Assembly: GCF_000482845.1 (NCBI RefSeq) | Contig: NZ_AXWV01000042.1 | Coordinates: forward strand, 1-37,551 | Direction of reading: 5' to 3' | Length of the DNA: 37,551 nucleotides | DNA from: Anaerobiospirillum succiniciproducens DSM 6400 | GTDB taxonomy: Bacteria; Pseudomonadota; Gammaproteobacteria; Enterobacterales; Succinivibrionaceae | Part shown: piece after piece, positions 1 through 7,827 of the stretch | How the letters are laid out: every line of letters begins with the position of its first letter | Numbering within the stretch: the stretch's first letter is position 1 | The notes under the pieces: generated by a model | The model's input: the letters and a program-made list of their open reading frames with translations, nothing else | Database searches by the model: none | What the model was told of the DNA's origin: nothing | Position numbers and translations under genes: made by a program

Positions 1-208
1 AGTTCTGGTAAATTAGATTTTTAAAGAGCATCCCCAAGGCTAGCTATGGGGTAATGAGCATTTTTTTTATCGGTGAACGAGAAATGTGATCTAACTACAT
101 TCCGCCGTTTCGCCATAAATTTTACATCTTAGTTTGTGTTTGCCCGGCTGATTAACATGTAGTGCAAAACTTAAGCAACAAGGAGAAATTAACAGTTAAG
201 ATGATGTG

Positions 209-362
209 GATAGGCACAAGCTAAAGCCATTAAAGGATGCGATCGGCAAAGCTAAGGCCATAAAGGGCGTGATAGGCACAAGCTAAAGCCATAAATGGAG
301 CGATCGGCCAAGCTAAAGCCATGAAAGGGCGTGATAGGCGCAAGCTAAAGCCCTTAACGAGC
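209..362. repeat. Degenerate tandem array, about 5 copies of a 30-32 bp unit
   Basis: Five consecutive units begin at about 209, 241, 271, 302 and 333. Each opens with GATAGGC or GATCGGC and contains AAGCTAAAGCC or a close variant. The two opening forms alternate, which suggests a higher-order unit of about 61 bp. The array lies just past the 3' end of folP. I see no gene in 1-208. Confidence 0.85.
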
Positions 363-370
363 TTTAGCTT
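342..370. other. Perfect 10-bp inverted repeat at the end of the tandem array
   Basis: AAGCTAAAGC (342-351) and GCTTTAGCTT (361-370) are exact reverse complements around a 9-nt loop. The hairpin lies 20 bp downstream of the folP stop. No T-run follows it on the minus strand, so it would be an RNA 3'-end stabiliser or Rho-type signal rather than a classical intrinsic terminator. Confidence 0.55.
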
Positions 371-389
371 TGAAGGAAAGAGGGGGTGT

Positions 390-1238
390 TTAGTTGTACT
401 GCTTAATAGCGTTAAATACCTGCAAAGCCTCTTTAGTCTCCTTAACATCATGTACACGCACCATATGTGCACCCTGCATGAAGGAGTAGAAAGCAGCTGT
501 AACTGAGGCAACTACACGCTCAGCTGGTACTGTAATACCGGTCACAGCAACACCAACCATGGACTTGCGAGAAAGAGCTGAGAGCAGGTGGAAGTTAGTG
601 CCCTCGATGAGCTTTGGTAAGTGATTTAACAGTTGGTAGTTCTCTCCAAGAGTCTTACCAAAACCAAAGCCAGGATCTAAGATGATTTTATCTTCTGAGA
701 TGCCTGCATCGGTACATGCCTTAGCGCGTTCACGTAAGAACTCAGTAACCTCTTTAACCACATCAGTGTAAACCGGGTTAATCTGCATGGTCTTTGGATC
801 GCCTTGCATGTGCATTAAACAAACGCCTACATCAAGCTTGGCAGCCATATCTACAGCGCCATCACGCTGCAGGGCACGGATGTCATTCCACAGATGAGCA
901 CCTGCCTCAACGCATTGCTCCATGACCTCAGGAGTAGAAGTGTCTACAGAAATCATTACGTCTAGCTCTGAGGCAATGGCTTTTACTACAGGAACGACAC
1001 GGCGTAATTCTTCTTCAACAGGTACCAAATCAGCACCAGGTCGAGTTGACTCACCGCCGATATCGATAATGTCAGCGCCTTCATTGACCATACGACGGGC
1101 TTGTTCGATAGCACTTTCTAAACCTACAAACTTACCGCCATCAGAAAAAGAGTCAGGGGTGACATTTAAAATACCCATGATCTTTGGACTGCTCAGGTCT
1201 AAGGTGCGACCTCTTGCAGACAGAATGCGAGCTGCCAT
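390..1238 (-). CDS. folP: Dihydropteroate synthase
   Basis: Cytosolic folate-pathway enzyme that condenses 6-hydroxymethyl-7,8-dihydropterin pyrophosphate with p-aminobenzoate to give 7,8-dihydropteroate. It is the sulfonamide target. The 282-residue length is normal for the family. The pterin-binding signature MGILNVTPDSFSDGG is at residues 21-35, and the second signature, around DIGGESTRPGA, follows. The ATG at 1238 has a strong AAGGAG-type ribosome binding site directly upstream. In many gammaproteobacteria folP is followed by glmM; here it is followed only by a tandem repeat. The DnaT-like gene ends 125 bp upstream on the same strand, so co-transcription is possible, but a hairpin lies between the two. 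Confidence 0.97.
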   Translation of the reverse strand: MAARILSARGRTLDLSSPKIMGILNVTPDSFSDGGKFVGLESAIEQARRMVNEGADIIDIGGESTRPGADLVPVEEELRRVVPVVKAIASELDVMISVDTSTPEVMEQCVEAGAHLWNDIRALQRDGAVDMAAKLDVGVCLMHMQGDPKTMQINPVYTDVVKEVTEFLRERAKACTDAGISEDKIILDPGFGFGKTLGENYQLLNHLPKLIEGTNFHLLSALSRKSMVGVAVTGITVPAERVVASVTAAFYSFMQGAHMVRVHDVKETKEALQVFNAIKQYN

Positions 1239-1276
1239 TTCATCTCCTTAAAAGACATCAACCAAAACCTGCCCGA

Positions 1277-1300
1277 TCATACTACAAAAGCATAGTATGA
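1277..1300. other. 8-bp hairpin between folP and the DnaT-like gene
   Basis: TCATACTA (1277-1284) and TAGTATGA (1293-1300) form a perfect stem with an 8-nt loop, about 40 bp upstream of the folP start. No T-run follows on the minus strand. It could be an operator for folP or a weak 3' end for the upstream gene; the sequence does not decide. Confidence 0.4.
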
Positions 1301-1363
1301 ATAGTAAGCCGCTCAAGACATGCAAAAAGCACTCACTGCTAGTAGAGCTAACGTTAAAGTAAA

Positions 1364-2974
1364 TTAATCGAGCTTGAGTTTGCTTCTATCGATGGGAATG
1401 TACTTATCAGAGCGTGTTGATGGATTCGGGGCCTGATTATAAAAAGGCACATCCTCATCCTCGTTTGAACTCGTCTTCCCATGTGATGCCGGCACATAAT
1501 CACTTGCATGGGTCTGCTGTTTAGATGGGGCATTCATGGTTGCACTTGTGTTTGCAACTGACGTTGCCATCGAGGACTTACTAGCAGTTGCTGCGTTGGC
1601 TGCAACTTGCTGCTGATATGCAGCATCTAATGCAGGATCATATGTATGAGAAGAGTTGCTGCCAAATTCATGTTTAAGCTGCTGCAAAAAGTCAGCATTA
1701 AACTGCGATGGCTGATTTAACTGTGAAGATAAGTCACCAGCTGTCTGATCTCTTGGAGCTTGTTGCGGATAAAAAGATGGATCAGAGCTTTGTTGTGGAG
1801 CAATTGGCTGAGCTGCTATCGGCATGGAATAACCATTTGCAGCGTACTGAGATCCTACTTCATTAGGATTGTCGCTACTTTGAATAGGAATATACTGCTC
1901 AGTAGAGCCAGGATACATCATGGCATTGTCGCTAGGTCCGTAGTTTTGTCCTTGCTTACTAAATTGGCCGTTATTTTGACCAAGGTGTCCATATGGGCCA
2001 TTGTTTTGAACTGAGGTGCCATATGGGCCATTGTTTGGTGGCAGTTGCTCGCTTGGATTACCAAAGTTACTTGGCCCCATATAGTTTGAATTTGATGGAG
2101 CAGGCGCTGTTTGGCCAGAGTAGCCTTGAGCTGCAGTATAGGTCTCATAGCCACTATGTCCAGTTTGCTTATAAGCATCAGCCGTGTAGCCAGGAGCGGT
2201 GATCTCATAATCCTCTTTGCCAGTCATGATGGACTTTAAAGTCACACGTTTGGTAAGAGACGAGGTAGTGTACGGTGCGTGTCGTTCTGGTATGGACTGC
2301 ATCGCTGGTGAAAAGCCACCATTCAAGCCATCACCATTAAAGTTACCGTGGTTAAAGTTTCCGTTATTAAAACTGGCGTTGCTATTGTTGGCGTTGCGGC
2401 CTCGGTCTTTATAGTCTTTTACATAGCTACGACGACGTTGATGCATGGAGCCCATTTCTGCAGCTGAGCGCATCTTGAGCAGACGTTTGATGAAAGCTCT
2501 TTCCCATGCGCTTTGAGTGCGCATAGTGGTGGTGCCCATCCAATAATTGATAAATGAACGTAGCTCTTGCTCTTGGTAGGAAAAGTCAGCTAAACCAGCA
2601 AGTAGAGCCGCATCCTTAAAGCCTGGTCCTGGTTGCCATGAAGCTACCATGGTAAACGGTGGCTGCGGAACAAAAGCTAGTTCACGGGCAAAAAGAGGCA
2701 GAATAATCGAGGCATTTTGCCATGGCTGTGCTTGATTTAGACGATGAATGAGCCCATGTTGCTCAAGCTCGTTTAAAGCAATCTCAATATCATAGATAGT
2801 TGGATTGCAAGGCATTGCCATACTGCTAGAGATAAGCTTGCGGCTTAAATCAACAGGGTCGATAAGCGAGTGTCCTTGGCGCACTTGCGGCTGAATATAA
2901 AAGACATACATGCTACGCGCCATATGCGATAGCGTCTGGCTTTGCAATTGGTTAAATTCGGCGCGGTTGAGCAT
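1364..2974 (-). CDS. DnaT-like ssDNA-binding domain protein with a long Asn/Gln/Gly/Ser-rich tail
   Basis: Residues 1-100 look like a winged-helix-type domain found in front of DnaT-like domains. Residues about 107-170 match the C-terminal DNA-binding domain of primosomal DnaT: a WQPGPGFKDAALLAG segment, then FINYW and a helix with SAWERAFIKRLLKMR. E. coli DnaT has the corresponding DWQPDADFIRLAALWG and FIAYW. A basic linker (RRRSY, about 180-195) follows. Residues about 195-536 are low complexity, rich in N, Q, G, S, P and A, with near-repeats of NNGPYG, NNGQF and NYGP. DnaT in E. coli is about 180 residues, so the tail triples the protein. A role in replication restart is inferred from the domain only. 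The start is the first ATG, with a weak GAGA-type ribosome binding site. Confidence 0.72.
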   Translation of the reverse strand: MLNRAEFNQLQSQTLSHMARSMYVFYIQPQVRQGHSLIDPVDLSRKLISSSMAMPCNPTIYDIEIALNELEQHGLIHRLNQAQPWQNASIILPLFARELAFVPQPPFTMVASWQPGPGFKDAALLAGLADFSYQEQELRSFINYWMGTTTMRTQSAWERAFIKRLLKMRSAAEMGSMHQRRRSYVKDYKDRGRNANNSNASFNNGNFNHGNFNGDGLNGGFSPAMQSIPERHAPYTTSSLTKRVTLKSIMTGKEDYEITAPGYTADAYKQTGHSGYETYTAAQGYSGQTAPAPSNSNYMGPSNFGNPSEQLPPNNGPYGTSVQNNGPYGHLGQNNGQFSKQGQNYGPSDNAMMYPGSTEQYIPIQSSDNPNEVGSQYAANGYSMPIAAQPIAPQQSSDPSFYPQQAPRDQTAGDLSSQLNQPSQFNADFLQQLKHEFGSNSSHTYDPALDAAYQQQVAANAATASKSSMATSVANTSATMNAPSKQQTHASDYVPASHGKTSSNEDEDVPFYNQAPNPSTRSDKYIPIDRSKLKLD

Positions 2975-3059
2975 ATCTCTATCCAGATTATTAATCTAAA
3001 ACACACTAAGGTCACAGCAAGTAAAAATCACATCTACCAATGGCTCAGGCATAAGTCTA

Positions 3060-3165
3060 AGATCATGGTGATCCAGTTACAGCTTGCCGGAGATCATGGT
3101 GATCCCTCTGTATAGCTAGCCATGAGACCATGGTGATCCTGGTATAGCTAGCTGATACCATGGGC
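3060..3165. repeat. Tandem array, 3 copies plus a partial copy, unit 31-34 bp
   Basis: AGATCATGGTGATCC or AGACCATGGTGATCC starts at 3060, 3091 and 3125, each followed by a diverged half ending near TATAGCTAGC. Each unit holds the small dyad GATCA-TGG-TGATC. The array fills the gap between the dehydrogenase 3' end and the start of the DnaT-like gene, about 90 bp upstream of that start. Confidence 0.85.
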
Positions 3166-3238
3166 GAGCAATTAACAGCATGCTTGGTAGTGATTTTAAA
3201 GGGCACATGTTGCGCTAAAGATAGCACAGGGATGAGCG

Positions 3239-3272
3239 CATAGATCAACTAGTGCAATTTAGTTGATCTATG
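3239..3272. terminator. Perfect 13-bp stem downstream of the hydroxyacid dehydrogenase
   Basis: CATAGATCAACTA (3239-3251) pairs exactly with TAGTTGATCTATG (3260-3272) around an 8-nt loop, 24 bp past the dehydrogenase stop on the minus strand. No clear U-run follows in either direction, so the terminator call rests on stem strength and position. Protection of the 3' end is the alternative. Confidence 0.5.
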
Positions 3273-3295
3273 GCTGAGTAGAAATAGTGGCGTGT

Positions 3296-4252
3296 TTAGA
3301 TGGTGCGGGTGCCAGGAACAGGTGTGATAACTTTTTGACCTGCAATGATGGCGTCTAAGTTTTGTAAGACTAAATCAGCCATAGCTTTGCGGGTCTCATG
3401 AGTGCCTGAGGCTGCATGAGGCTGCAGTGCTACATTTGGCAGGCCCATTAAGCCATCAGGAGCGCATGGCTCAGTTTCATAAACATCAAGACCAGCACCT
3501 GCAATAGTATGATTCCTGATAGCCTCGACTAAGTCTTCAGTGTTAACGATAGAGCCACGAGCAATGTTAATTAGATAGCCATCCTTGCCTAAAGCCTCGA
3601 GGATTTCCTTGTTAACACAGTGGCGGTTATCTGCAGTAGCTGGCATTGCAAGCATCAGAACATCAGACCATGCAGCCATGTCTTTGAGGGTAGCAAAGTA
3701 GCGATAAGGCACATCTTTTTGCTCATGGCGTCCGTAGTATCCAATCTCCATCTTGAATGCTAATGCGCGAGAAGCGATCTCCTTACCAATACGGCCAAGA
3801 CCTGCAATGCCCATCTTCTTATGACCAATAGAAGTGGTTAGAGGAAATGGCTTTTTAGCAACCCACAGCTTGTTTTCAATATGTTCTTGAGCAAACTTTG
3901 CTAGGCGGGTGCAGTCAAGCAAGAGCATCATGGCTGTATTGGCCACATCGTCATTAAGCACATCAGGGGTATGGGTAAAAAAGATATTGCGGTTAATGGC
4001 AGCGTTAACGTCGATTTGATCGTAGCCCACGGAGAAACACACAATGCCTTTGAGATTTGGAGTAGTCTCATAGTCACTTGGAGCAAACTTTGAGATGCCA
4101 GAGGCGATGACAAAGTCAGTTTTTGCTCTAACCTCTGCTCTTTGAGCTTCATCTAATTTGCTATCTACAAAGAGTTCACCACGCTTTTTCAGCTCCTCCT
4201 CTAAATATGAAGGCATGTCAAAAGCGCCCACCTTGAGTAATGTCAGTCCCAT
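3296..4252 (-). CDS. D-2-hydroxyacid dehydrogenase, glyoxylate/hydroxypyruvate-reductase type
   Basis: Cytosolic NAD(P)H-dependent reductase of 2-oxo acids. The 318 residues contain the Rossmann motif GLGRIG (151-156) and the catalytic triad Arg232 (NIARGSIV), Glu261 (ETEP) and His279 (QPHAASGT). The segment after the second beta strand reads YYGRHEQ, with Arg and no Asp; in related reductases this favours NADP(H). Best guesses for substrate are glyoxylate, hydroxypyruvate or 2-ketogluconate; the sequence does not separate them. The ATG has AGGA seven bases upstream. The gene stands alone, with a tandem array and a strong hairpin downstream. Confidence 0.88.
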   Translation of the reverse strand: MGLTLLKVGAFDMPSYLEEELKKRGELFVDSKLDEAQRAEVRAKTDFVIASGISKFAPSDYETTPNLKGIVCFSVGYDQIDVNAAINRNIFFTHTPDVLNDDVANTAMMLLLDCTRLAKFAQEHIENKLWVAKKPFPLTTSIGHKKMGIAGLGRIGKEIASRALAFKMEIGYYGRHEQKDVPYRYFATLKDMAAWSDVLMLAMPATADNRHCVNKEILEALGKDGYLINIARGSIVNTEDLVEAIRNHTIAGAGLDVYETEPCAPDGLMGLPNVALQPHAASGTHETRKAMADLVLQNLDAIIAGQKVITPVPGTRTI

Positions 4253-4640
4253 AGCATGATCCTGTATAAAACAAGTGACTTAAGCGCCTGAGCGCCTATT
4301 ACCGTAGCAACACTGCCATCAATTAATGACTAGCAACTCATTAAGCTTACTACTTTAAGAGCTAGATGCCAGTTTTGTTACTCAGTTTTGCCATGAACTT
4401 AACAAGCGTGAAGTAGTTCTGTGTTTTGTAAGTCAAATGCATATATGTTCAGAGTATGTCATTCCAAAAGCTAATTGCTTACAAACACCATTTAGTGCAT
4501 GGCAAGAGGGCAGTATCTTCAAAACAAGTTCACAAACACTACTCCTTGATGAAAAGGCAGGCTCATAGCACTGAGCACAGGCTGTTTTTATCTTGTTTTG
4601 GTGTATATGACTTTGTTCATACAAAATAATTTTTTGTTAA
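4253..4640. other. Gap without a recognisable gene
   Basis: This is the first part of the divergent gap between the minus-strand dehydrogenase and the plus-strand metal operon. A 63-codon minus-strand frame (4433-4624) has no recognisable motif or ribosome binding site and is not called. Promoter elements for the metal genes begin at 4647. Confidence 0.5.
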
Positions 4641-4646
4641 GCAATG

Positions 4647-4674
4647 TTGCAAAAGCTAAATGCTAGGTTATACT
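4647..4674 (+). promoter_or_regulatory. Predicted sigma70-type promoter of the HMA/Zn-ATPase unit
   Basis: A -35-like TTGCAA (4647-4652) is separated by 16 bp from a -10-like TATACT (4669-4674). The expected start is about 4681, at the left edge of the 22-bp palindrome. The leader to the HMA gene would be about 160 nt. Confidence 0.6.
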
Positions 4675-4681
4675 GTTATTG

Positions 4682-4703
4682 TATTTGAACAGTTGTTCAA
4701 ATA
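4682..4703. promoter_or_regulatory. 22-bp palindrome resembling an SmtB/ArsR-family metal-sensor operator
   Basis: TATTTGAACA (4682-4691), a GT centre, then TGTTCAAATA (4694-4703): both arms are exact over 10 bp. SmtB/ArsR-family zinc and cadmium repressors (SmtB, CzrA, NmtR) bind dyads with TGAACA/TGTTCA cores. The position at the predicted transcription start suits steric repression released by metal. No ArsR-type gene lies in the window, so the regulator must be encoded elsewhere. Confidence 0.65.
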
Positions 4704-4842
4704 GTAATCTAAGGTTAAGTGTTAGATATGGTGCTGCACTCTTAGATTTAACGTGTTGTCTTACTTACTGTCCTTTAGGCAAAGATAGGCTCAAACAATG
4801 AGACTTTCTTAAGCCTGAAGGCGATATTAAAAGGGTTTTCTT

Positions 4843-5070
4843 ATGAAGGTACGTTGCGATATTAACGGTTTAGATTGTCCTCACTGTGCAGCTAAGTTAG
4901 AAGGCTTATTAAAGCAGCATGCTGAGATTGACGAGGCTAGCATCAACTTCCCAATGAAGTCTTTGGTCTTAGATGTTGCTGATGATGCCGATGAGGACCA
5001 CATTGTTGATTGCGCACAGAAGATCGCCGATGACATGGAAGATGGCATCGAGATCAACATCCGCGACTAG
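4843..5070 (+). CDS. Free-standing heavy-metal-associated (HMA) domain protein
   Basis: A 75-residue ferredoxin-like metal-binding protein. The metal loop is GLDCPHCA (residues 9-16), with Cys12 and Cys15. The DCxxC form is typical of the N-terminal domain of Zn/Cd ATPases (ZntA, CadA), while copper chaperones usually have MxCxxC. The C-terminal half is strongly acidic. The gene lies 95 bp before a Zn/Cd-type ATPase that has no N-terminal HMA domain, so the two look like one ZntA/CadA protein split into two genes. It could deliver metal to the pump or buffer it. It is the first gene behind the operator-like palindrome. Confidence 0.85.
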   Translation: MKVRCDINGLDCPHCAAKLEGLLKQHAEIDEASINFPMKSLVLDVADDADEDHIVDCAQKIADDMEDGIEINIRD

Positions 5071-5121
5071 TGTTGTGGGTGTAAGCGCCATTTGGTTTTT
5101 AAGCTGTTTGGTATTGCTTTG

Positions 5122-5140
5122 GGGCACATAAGTGCCCTTT
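5122..5140 (+). terminator. Small hairpin between the HMA gene and the ATPase gene
   Basis: GGGCAC (5122-5127), ATAA loop, GTGCCC (5132-5137), then TTT. The stem is short and the T-run too short for an efficient terminator. It may act as an attenuator or processing site giving more chaperone than pump. Confidence 0.35.
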
Positions 5141-5165
5141 AGCTAAGGAATGACGGACTAATATC

Positions 5166-7079
5166 ATGTTACAGACCATGAATACTCAGTTAAAGGTGAG
5201 GCTGTCGCTTGGCCTTTTAACTATTGGCATTTTGCTAACTGACATGATTGACAACTTGTATATGCAGATCGCTTTATGTGTTCCGGTGTACTTGTTTGTT
5301 TCATATCCAGTGTTGATTGCTGCCTTTAAAGATCTCTTCATGCGTCGTCGCATGTCCGAGAAATTCTTGATGTCAGTTGCTACATTCGGTGCATATGGCT
5401 TAGGCGATTTTGCAGAGGCCTTAGCGGTTATGGTTTTCTACTTAATCGGTGAGGCATTCGAGGAGTATGCAGCAGCTCGTTCTCACAATGAGATCTCATC
5501 TTTAGTAAAGCTCAAGCCAAGTAAGGTGCGGGTGATTAATGAGGATGGCAGTGAGGAGATCTTACGTCCACGTAAGGTCAAAATTGGCTCACGTATTCGT
5601 GTACTAGCTGGTGAGTCGGTAGCTTTAGACGGTACTTTAGTCGATGCAGCTGCCTCTGTAGATATGAGTGCGCTTACTGGTGAAAGTGAGCCAGCATTAT
5701 TTACCAAGGGTCAAGAAGTACCATCAGGTGTTATTAATACCGGTAAGGTCTTTGAGCTTATCGTTACTAAGGACAGTAAGAATAGCTCCATTACTCGTCT
5801 TCTCAACCTGATTGAAGATGCTGCAGCTAACAAATCACGCCCAGAGGCGCTCATCACTCGCTTTAGTGTCTACTACACTCCAATTGTCGTAAGCTGTGCA
5901 GTCTTAATGGCATTAGTTCCATTAGTGATGCCAAATGAGGACTATGCAAATTGGATTACTCGTGCTTTAGTGTTCTTGGTAGTATCCTGTCCTTGCGCAT
6001 TAGTACTGTCAGTTCCTTTATCTTTCTTTGGTGGCTTAGGCGCGATCTCCAAGATCGGCGTTATGGTCAAAGGCTCTATTCATATTGAGTCCTTGTCTAA
6101 GCTTAAATCTATTGCTTTTGACAAGACTGGTACTATCACTAAAGGTAAGTTCTCCGTTATCGATATTAAGATCTTTGGTGATGATGCTGCTGCTAATGAC
6201 AGCTTAAAGCGCCAGAGTGTACTTGAAAAGCTCTATGCACTAGAGAGCCTAACTACTCATCCAATTGGTGCAGCCATTGTTAATTACTGCCAAGAGCAGG
6301 GTATTGAGCTTAAGAAAGCCGATGACGTGCATGAGATTACTGGTTACGGCATTAAAGGCATAGTTGATGGCAGTGAAGTTTATGTAGGCAAAGAGCAGCT
6401 CTTAACTGAAAAGCTCGGACTTAGCGTACAAAAGAGCGAGCTTACTGGCACTGAGGTCTATGTTGTAGAGAATAATGTAGCTTTAGGACGCATTATTCTT
6501 GCTGATGAGATTAAGGAGTCAGCAGCTGTAGCATGTCAGGAGCTTAATAACTTAGGCATTAAAACTTACATGATTACTGGCGATAAGAACGCAGTTGCTG
6601 CAGATATCGCCAAGCGTTGCAATATCAGTGCTTTCTATGCTCAGCAATTACCAGAGGATAAGCTTAGCACCTTACAAAAGATTAAAAGCAATGATGAAAC
6701 AGTCGGCTTCGTTGGTGATGGTATCAATGATGCTCCGGTACTGGCATCATCAGATGTAGGTTTTGCTATGGGTCAGTTTGGCTCTGCATCTGCAGTTGAA
6801 GCAGCTGACATCGTAGTTATGAACGACGATCTTAAAAAGATTCCAATGACTGTGGAACTAGCTCGTCGAACCTATGCTTTAGCCAAACAAAATATGGCCT
6901 TAGTGATTGCAGTTAAAGCGATTATTTTGATCTTAGGCGCTTTAGGTATTGCCAATATTTGGCTAGCTATTCTTGGTGACGTGGGCTTATGTATCATCGC
7001 CGTGCTCAACGCCATGCGTCCACTATATTGGGTTAAGTCTAAACAATACGACATCAAAGAGATCGCACAAGCATCCTAA
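5166..7079 (+). CDS. Zn/Cd/Pb-type P1B-ATPase (ZntA/CadA-like) without an HMA domain
   Basis: Inner-membrane pump that exports divalent soft metals using ATP. The 637 residues contain the actuator TGE (171-173), the metal-site CPC (Cys275-Pro276-Cys277 in SCPCALVLSVPL), the phosphorylated Asp319 (DKTGTIT), the nucleotide-domain HP dipeptide (TTHPIG) and GDGINDAP (517-524). The last two membrane helices carry Lys584 and Asp605 (GDVGLCIIAVLNAMR), the pair that marks the P1B-2 zinc/cadmium group. The usual N-terminal HMA domain is absent and supplied by the gene upstream. Two ATGs are close together (5166 and 5178); AAGGA at 5145-5149 is far from either, so the start is slightly uncertain. The last codons and the stop form the first unit of a tandem array. 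Confidence 0.93.
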   Translation: MLQTMNTQLKVRLSLGLLTIGILLTDMIDNLYMQIALCVPVYLFVSYPVLIAAFKDLFMRRRMSEKFLMSVATFGAYGLGDFAEALAVMVFYLIGEAFEEYAAARSHNEISSLVKLKPSKVRVINEDGSEEILRPRKVKIGSRIRVLAGESVALDGTLVDAAASVDMSALTGESEPALFTKGQEVPSGVINTGKVFELIVTKDSKNSSITRLLNLIEDAAANKSRPEALITRFSVYYTPIVVSCAVLMALVPLVMPNEDYANWITRALVFLVVSCPCALVLSVPLSFFGGLGAISKIGVMVKGSIHIESLSKLKSIAFDKTGTITKGKFSVIDIKIFGDDAAANDSLKRQSVLEKLYALESLTTHPIGAAIVNYCQEQGIELKKADDVHEITGYGIKGIVDGSEVYVGKEQLLTEKLGLSVQKSELTGTEVYVVENNVALGRIILADEIKESAAVACQELNNLGIKTYMITGDKNAVAADIAKRCNISAFYAQQLPEDKLSTLQKIKSNDETVGFVGDGINDAPVLASSDVGFAMGQFGSASAVEAADIVVMNDDLKKIPMTVELARRTYALAKQNMALVIAVKAIILILGALGIANIWLAILGDVGLCIIAVLNAMRPLYWVKSKQYDIKEIAQAS

Positions 7080-7206
7080 GTAGCACCAAGATCTTAGCCG
7101 TATGCACAAGCATCCTAAGCCGCCCATGATCTTGGCATATGCACAAGCATTCTAAGTCTCTCCAAGATCTTAGCTTATGCATGAGCATGCGCTCATGATC
7201 TTGGCT
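7065..7206. repeat. Tandem array beginning inside the ATPase 3' end and copying its stop codon
   Basis: GCACAAGCATCCTAAG lies at 7065-7080, where TAA (7077-7079) is the ATPase stop. It recurs at 7104-7119 exactly and at 7141-7156 with one change, with a diverged fourth copy near 7179. The second half of each unit alternates between CCAAGATCTTAG and CATGATCTTGG forms. The period is 37-39 bp. Confidence 0.9.
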
Positions 7207-7219
7207 ACATATACGCTCA

Positions 7220-7258
7220 AAAGCCCTGCAAGCTCATCCTTGTGGGGCTTTGTCTTTT
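7220..7258 (+). terminator. Intrinsic terminator of the Zn/Cd ATPase unit
   Basis: AAAGCCCTGCAAG (7220-7232) pairs along all 13 positions, with two G-U pairs, with CTTGTGGGGCTTT (7239-7251) around a 6-nt loop, followed by TGTCTTTT. It lies beyond the tandem array, so the array would be transcribed as part of the 3' untranslated region. Confidence 0.8.
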
Positions 7259-7699
7259 GGGGCGGGTGGCAACCAAAAAGCTAAGTAGCGAGGCATACAA
7301 CTGAGATTGGCCAATGATCTTGCACGGCTGGCAAATGCAGCTAATCTCCATGCGATCATCAAGTGGATGCTACAAAGACAGAAAGACAGCGCCACTAAAC
7401 ACTGAGAGAATCATTATTGCAAAATAACTTGCAAACAAGATCAAAAGGAGTCGATGCAGTTGCTAATTAGGATATTGAGATCAGGATTGCAAAGTTAATA
7501 AAGTGAGGGCTGATGTAGCGAAAGATTATTGGTAATGAGCATGGTGATTACTACAAAATATGATATAAAAACCATCAACAACTGATGCAAAATGGTGCGT
7601 ATTTGGAAACTTATTTGGGGCAAAGATGGTTGATGCTTTGTGAGTAAAATAGCATATATATCAATGTTTGGTAGTGAGTTGAGGTTTGTTGTTTTGTGA
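7259..7699. other. Gap without a recognisable gene
   Basis: AT-rich sequence between the ATPase terminator and the operator-like triplet. There is no open frame with a ribosome binding site, no tRNA-like fold and no repeat that I could support. Confidence 0.4.
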
Positions 7700-7751
7700 T
7701 AACTTTAGTTAGTCTAAAATAATTTTAGTAACCGTATGCTAACTCTAGTTA
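7700..7751. promoter_or_regulatory. Three near-palindromic 12-mers spaced exactly 20 bp apart
   Basis: TAACTTTAGTTA (7700-7711), TAATTTTAGTAA (7720-7731) and TAACTCTAGTTA (7740-7751). The exact 20-bp step puts the sites on one face of the helix, as for a cooperatively binding regulator. They precede an extended -10-like TGCTATTAT (7758-7766), and the third overlaps the expected -35 position. I do not recognise the regulator. Confidence 0.5.
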
Positions 7752-7772
7752 AAAGTTTGCTATTATCTACCT

Positions 7773-7827
7773 CGACAGATCCTAACGTTTAACGCCAAGG
7801 TCCTCCACATGCCTTGGCGATCCTTTT
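7773..7827 (+). ncRNA. Candidate small RNA with its own promoter and terminator
   Basis: A -10-like TATTAT (7761-7766) is followed about 30 bp later by a hairpin: CGCCAAGG (7793-7800) pairs with CCTTGGCG (7812-7819) around an 11-nt loop, then ATCCTTTTT. The implied transcript is only about 50-55 nt, and no gene follows for 540 bp. It could be a regulated small RNA or the attenuated leader of a lost gene. Both ends are inferred. Confidence 0.4.

Noticed and set aside
1-60. Terminator with an eight-T run at the left edge
   Set aside because: The CCCCA/TGGGG stem is short and separated from the T-run by about nine bases, so a functional terminator is not supported.
4433-4624. 63-codon frame upstream of the metal operon
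   Set aside because: No motif or ribosome binding site, and it runs toward the promoter region of the divergent genes.
7740-7751. TrpR operator
   Set aside because: CTAGTT resembles part of the TrpR site, but the dyad differs and no trp gene or TrpR-regulated gene follows.
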